From positions 1 to 41,844 of the forward strand of contig JAUWMQ010000009.1 in the NCBI GenBank assembly GCA_030613065.1: a stretch of 41,844 nt of DNA. Direction: 5' to 3'. A model generated the notes under the pieces. That model saw nothing but the letters and a program-made list of their open reading frames with translations. It had not been told where the DNA came from and searched no databases. Every line of letters starts with the position of its first letter. Position 1 is the stretch's first letter. This DNA comes from Candidatus Aegiribacteria sp. GTDB taxonomy: Bacteria; Fermentibacterota; Fermentibacteria; Fermentibacterales; JCC-6. Position numbers and translations under genes: made by a program. This document shows, one piece after another, positions 40,874 through 41,844 of this stretch.

Positions 40874-41844
40874 ATGACACTGAAAAAAGAATACAAACAG
40901 GAAGAACTGAATAGAATTCTCTGGAACGCCGCCGACTCTTCAAGGATGAATGTGGACGCCAGCATTTACAAGGATTACGTGCTGATGTTTCTATTCTACA
41001 AATACATGAGCGATCTTCATCACCTTGAACTAGAAAAACTCAATCAGCGATACGGAAACGATAAAGACAGGATCAAACTCCGCCTGAGAGATACAAGGTT
41101 CAAAATTCCAGAGGGCGCGAGCTTTCACGATCTTTTCAAGAAGAAAGATGAAGACAACATTGGAGAACTGATAAATATGGCCCTTCATAAAATAGAGGAT
41201 GCGAACGGTGAACGGCTTGAGGGGCTTTTCTCCATAGATTTCAATTCAGATGCTGTTCTCGGTAGAACCGACCAGCGCAACAAAATGCTCCGCCATCTTT
41301 TCGATGACTTCGCGAAGATAGACCTCACTACAGTAGATGAAGACATAATCGGCAGCTCATACATGTACATGATAGAGCGATTCGGCTCCGATGCTGGCAA
41401 AAAGGCTGGTGAGTTCTTTACAGTCAAATCGGTCGCATCACTTCTCGCGAAACTTGCCGATCCGCAACCGGGATGGCGCATCTGCGATCCGGCCTGCGGT
41501 TCAGGGGGGCTTCTCCTCCTCGCAGGAGAGGAAGTGGAGAAGAAAGAAGAGATGAAAACAGGAGAAGTAAAAAAGAACTATTCCCTCTATGGTCAGGAAA
41601 GCATCGGATCAACCTACAACCTTGCGCGAATGAACATGTACCTCCACCACCAGGATGGTGCCAGACTCGAATGGGGTGATACGCTTAACAACCCTCTGCT
41701 TAAAGAAGCCGACTCACTGATGAAGTTCGATCTGGTAATAGCCAATCCGCCATTCTCACTGAAGAAGTGGGCAGGTGAAACAATAGAGCATGACCCTTAT
41801 AACAGATTTCACCGGGGGATACCGCCCAAAACCAAGGGTGATTA
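40874..41844 (+). CDS. hsdM: Type I restriction-modification methylase HsdM, 3' truncated by window
   Basis: The open frame runs from ATG 40874 to the window edge (323 codons) and is absent from the ORF track because no stop is reached. The N-terminal domain reads ILWNAADSSRMNVDASIYKDYVLMFLFYKYMSD, the usual HsdM/N6_N start. GEFFTVKSVASLLAKL precedes the SAM-binding motif DPACGSGG, and the catalytic motif IV is NPPF (VIANPPFSLKKW). It methylates adenine at the site chosen by HsdS. GGAG lies ten bases upstream. hsdR is presumably beyond the window. Confidence 0.95.
   Translation, partial: MTLKKEYKQEELNRILWNAADSSRMNVDASIYKDYVLMFLFYKYMSDLHHLELEKLNQRYGNDKDRIKLRLRDTRFKIPEGASFHDLFKKKDEDNIGELINMALHKIEDANGERLEGLFSIDFNSDAVLGRTDQRNKMLRHLFDDFAKIDLTTVDEDIIGSSYMYMIERFGSDAGKKAGEFFTVKSVASLLAKLADPQPGWRICDPACGSGGLLLLAGEEVEKKEEMKTGEVKKNYSLYGQESIGSTYNLARMNMYLHHQDGARLEWGDTLNNPLLKEADSLMKFDLVIANPPFSLKKWAGETIEHDPYNRFHRGIPPKTKGD

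Noticed and set aside
40302-40943. 213-residue minus-strand ORF at the hsdS locus
   Set aside because: Overlaps the supported hsdS and hsdM frames and is a composition artefact.
1-41844. CRISPR arrays, insertion sequences, prophage or rRNA genes
   Set aside because: No repeat-spacer pattern, transposase, phage gene or rRNA motif was seen; the only recombinase is a standard XerC.

Overview
This window comes from a bacterial chromosome with moderate GC, tightly packed genes and a strong Shine-Dalgarno tradition. TTG starts are frequent, and many neighbouring genes overlap by 4 nt (ATGA or TTGA). The mix of genes points to an uncultured lineage near the FCB side of the tree: MglA-type GTPases, a DUF2723 membrane glycosyltransferase, a DUF4321 protein, an HPr kinase/HPr/EI set, and the otherwise archaeal GatDE amidotransferase. 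Candidate phyla such as Fermentibacterota/Aegiribacteria would fit, but this placement is inference and not shown by the sequence. The window is mostly core genome. It starts inside a GT2 glycosyltransferase and ends inside an hsdM methylase gene.

Layout. Positions 1-3728 hold a surface-polysaccharide cluster: GT2, a small membrane protein and a GT-C membrane transferase. Positions 3811-6769 hold a sensor kinase and a sigma-54-dependent NtrC-type regulator. A perfect 12-bp palindrome separates these from a reverse-strand operon, glnA-gatE-gatD (11592 to 6855). That operon couples glutamine synthesis to tRNA-dependent Gln-tRNA(Gln) formation. A 360-nt divergent intergenic region follows, with a good sigma-70 promoter and an intrinsic terminator ahead of hpf-hprK-ptsH-ptsI. 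That set runs straight into a sugar nucleotidyltransferase and two GT4 glycosyltransferases. Positions 18670-21822 hold a Gx-type transporter subunit, DUF4321, TatA, an MglA-like GTPase and a zinc-ribbon membrane protein. Positions 21893-29898 are topA-xerC-DUF2723-hslV-hslU, the Firmicute-like topA/xerC/hslVU order with a DUF2723 gene inserted. Positions 29932-40188 form a long run: a second MglA-like GTPase, an STT3-like membrane protein, dapF, tRNA-Gly(CCC), a hypothetical exported protein, a CDP-alcohol phosphatidyltransferase, a repeat protein, two GT9-like genes and polA. After a terminator, a half-size hsdS and hsdM begin a type I restriction-modification locus.

The most notable observations are these. 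(1) A complete GatDE pair lies in an operon with glutamine synthetase in what otherwise looks like a bacterium. (2) Two genes, glnA and the NtrC-like regulator, have no ATG/GTG/TTG where their conserved N-termini begin. Instead each has an ATT or ATC codon exactly 7 nt after an AAGGAGG sequence, which suggests IF3-sensitive non-canonical starts. (3) A promoter-terminator leader precedes the hpf-PTS operon. (4) A tRNA gene lies inside a translationally coupled operon, within an open reading frame. (5) A hsdS promoter is nested in the polA terminator. (6) A bacterial STT3-like protein has an altered WWDYG region.
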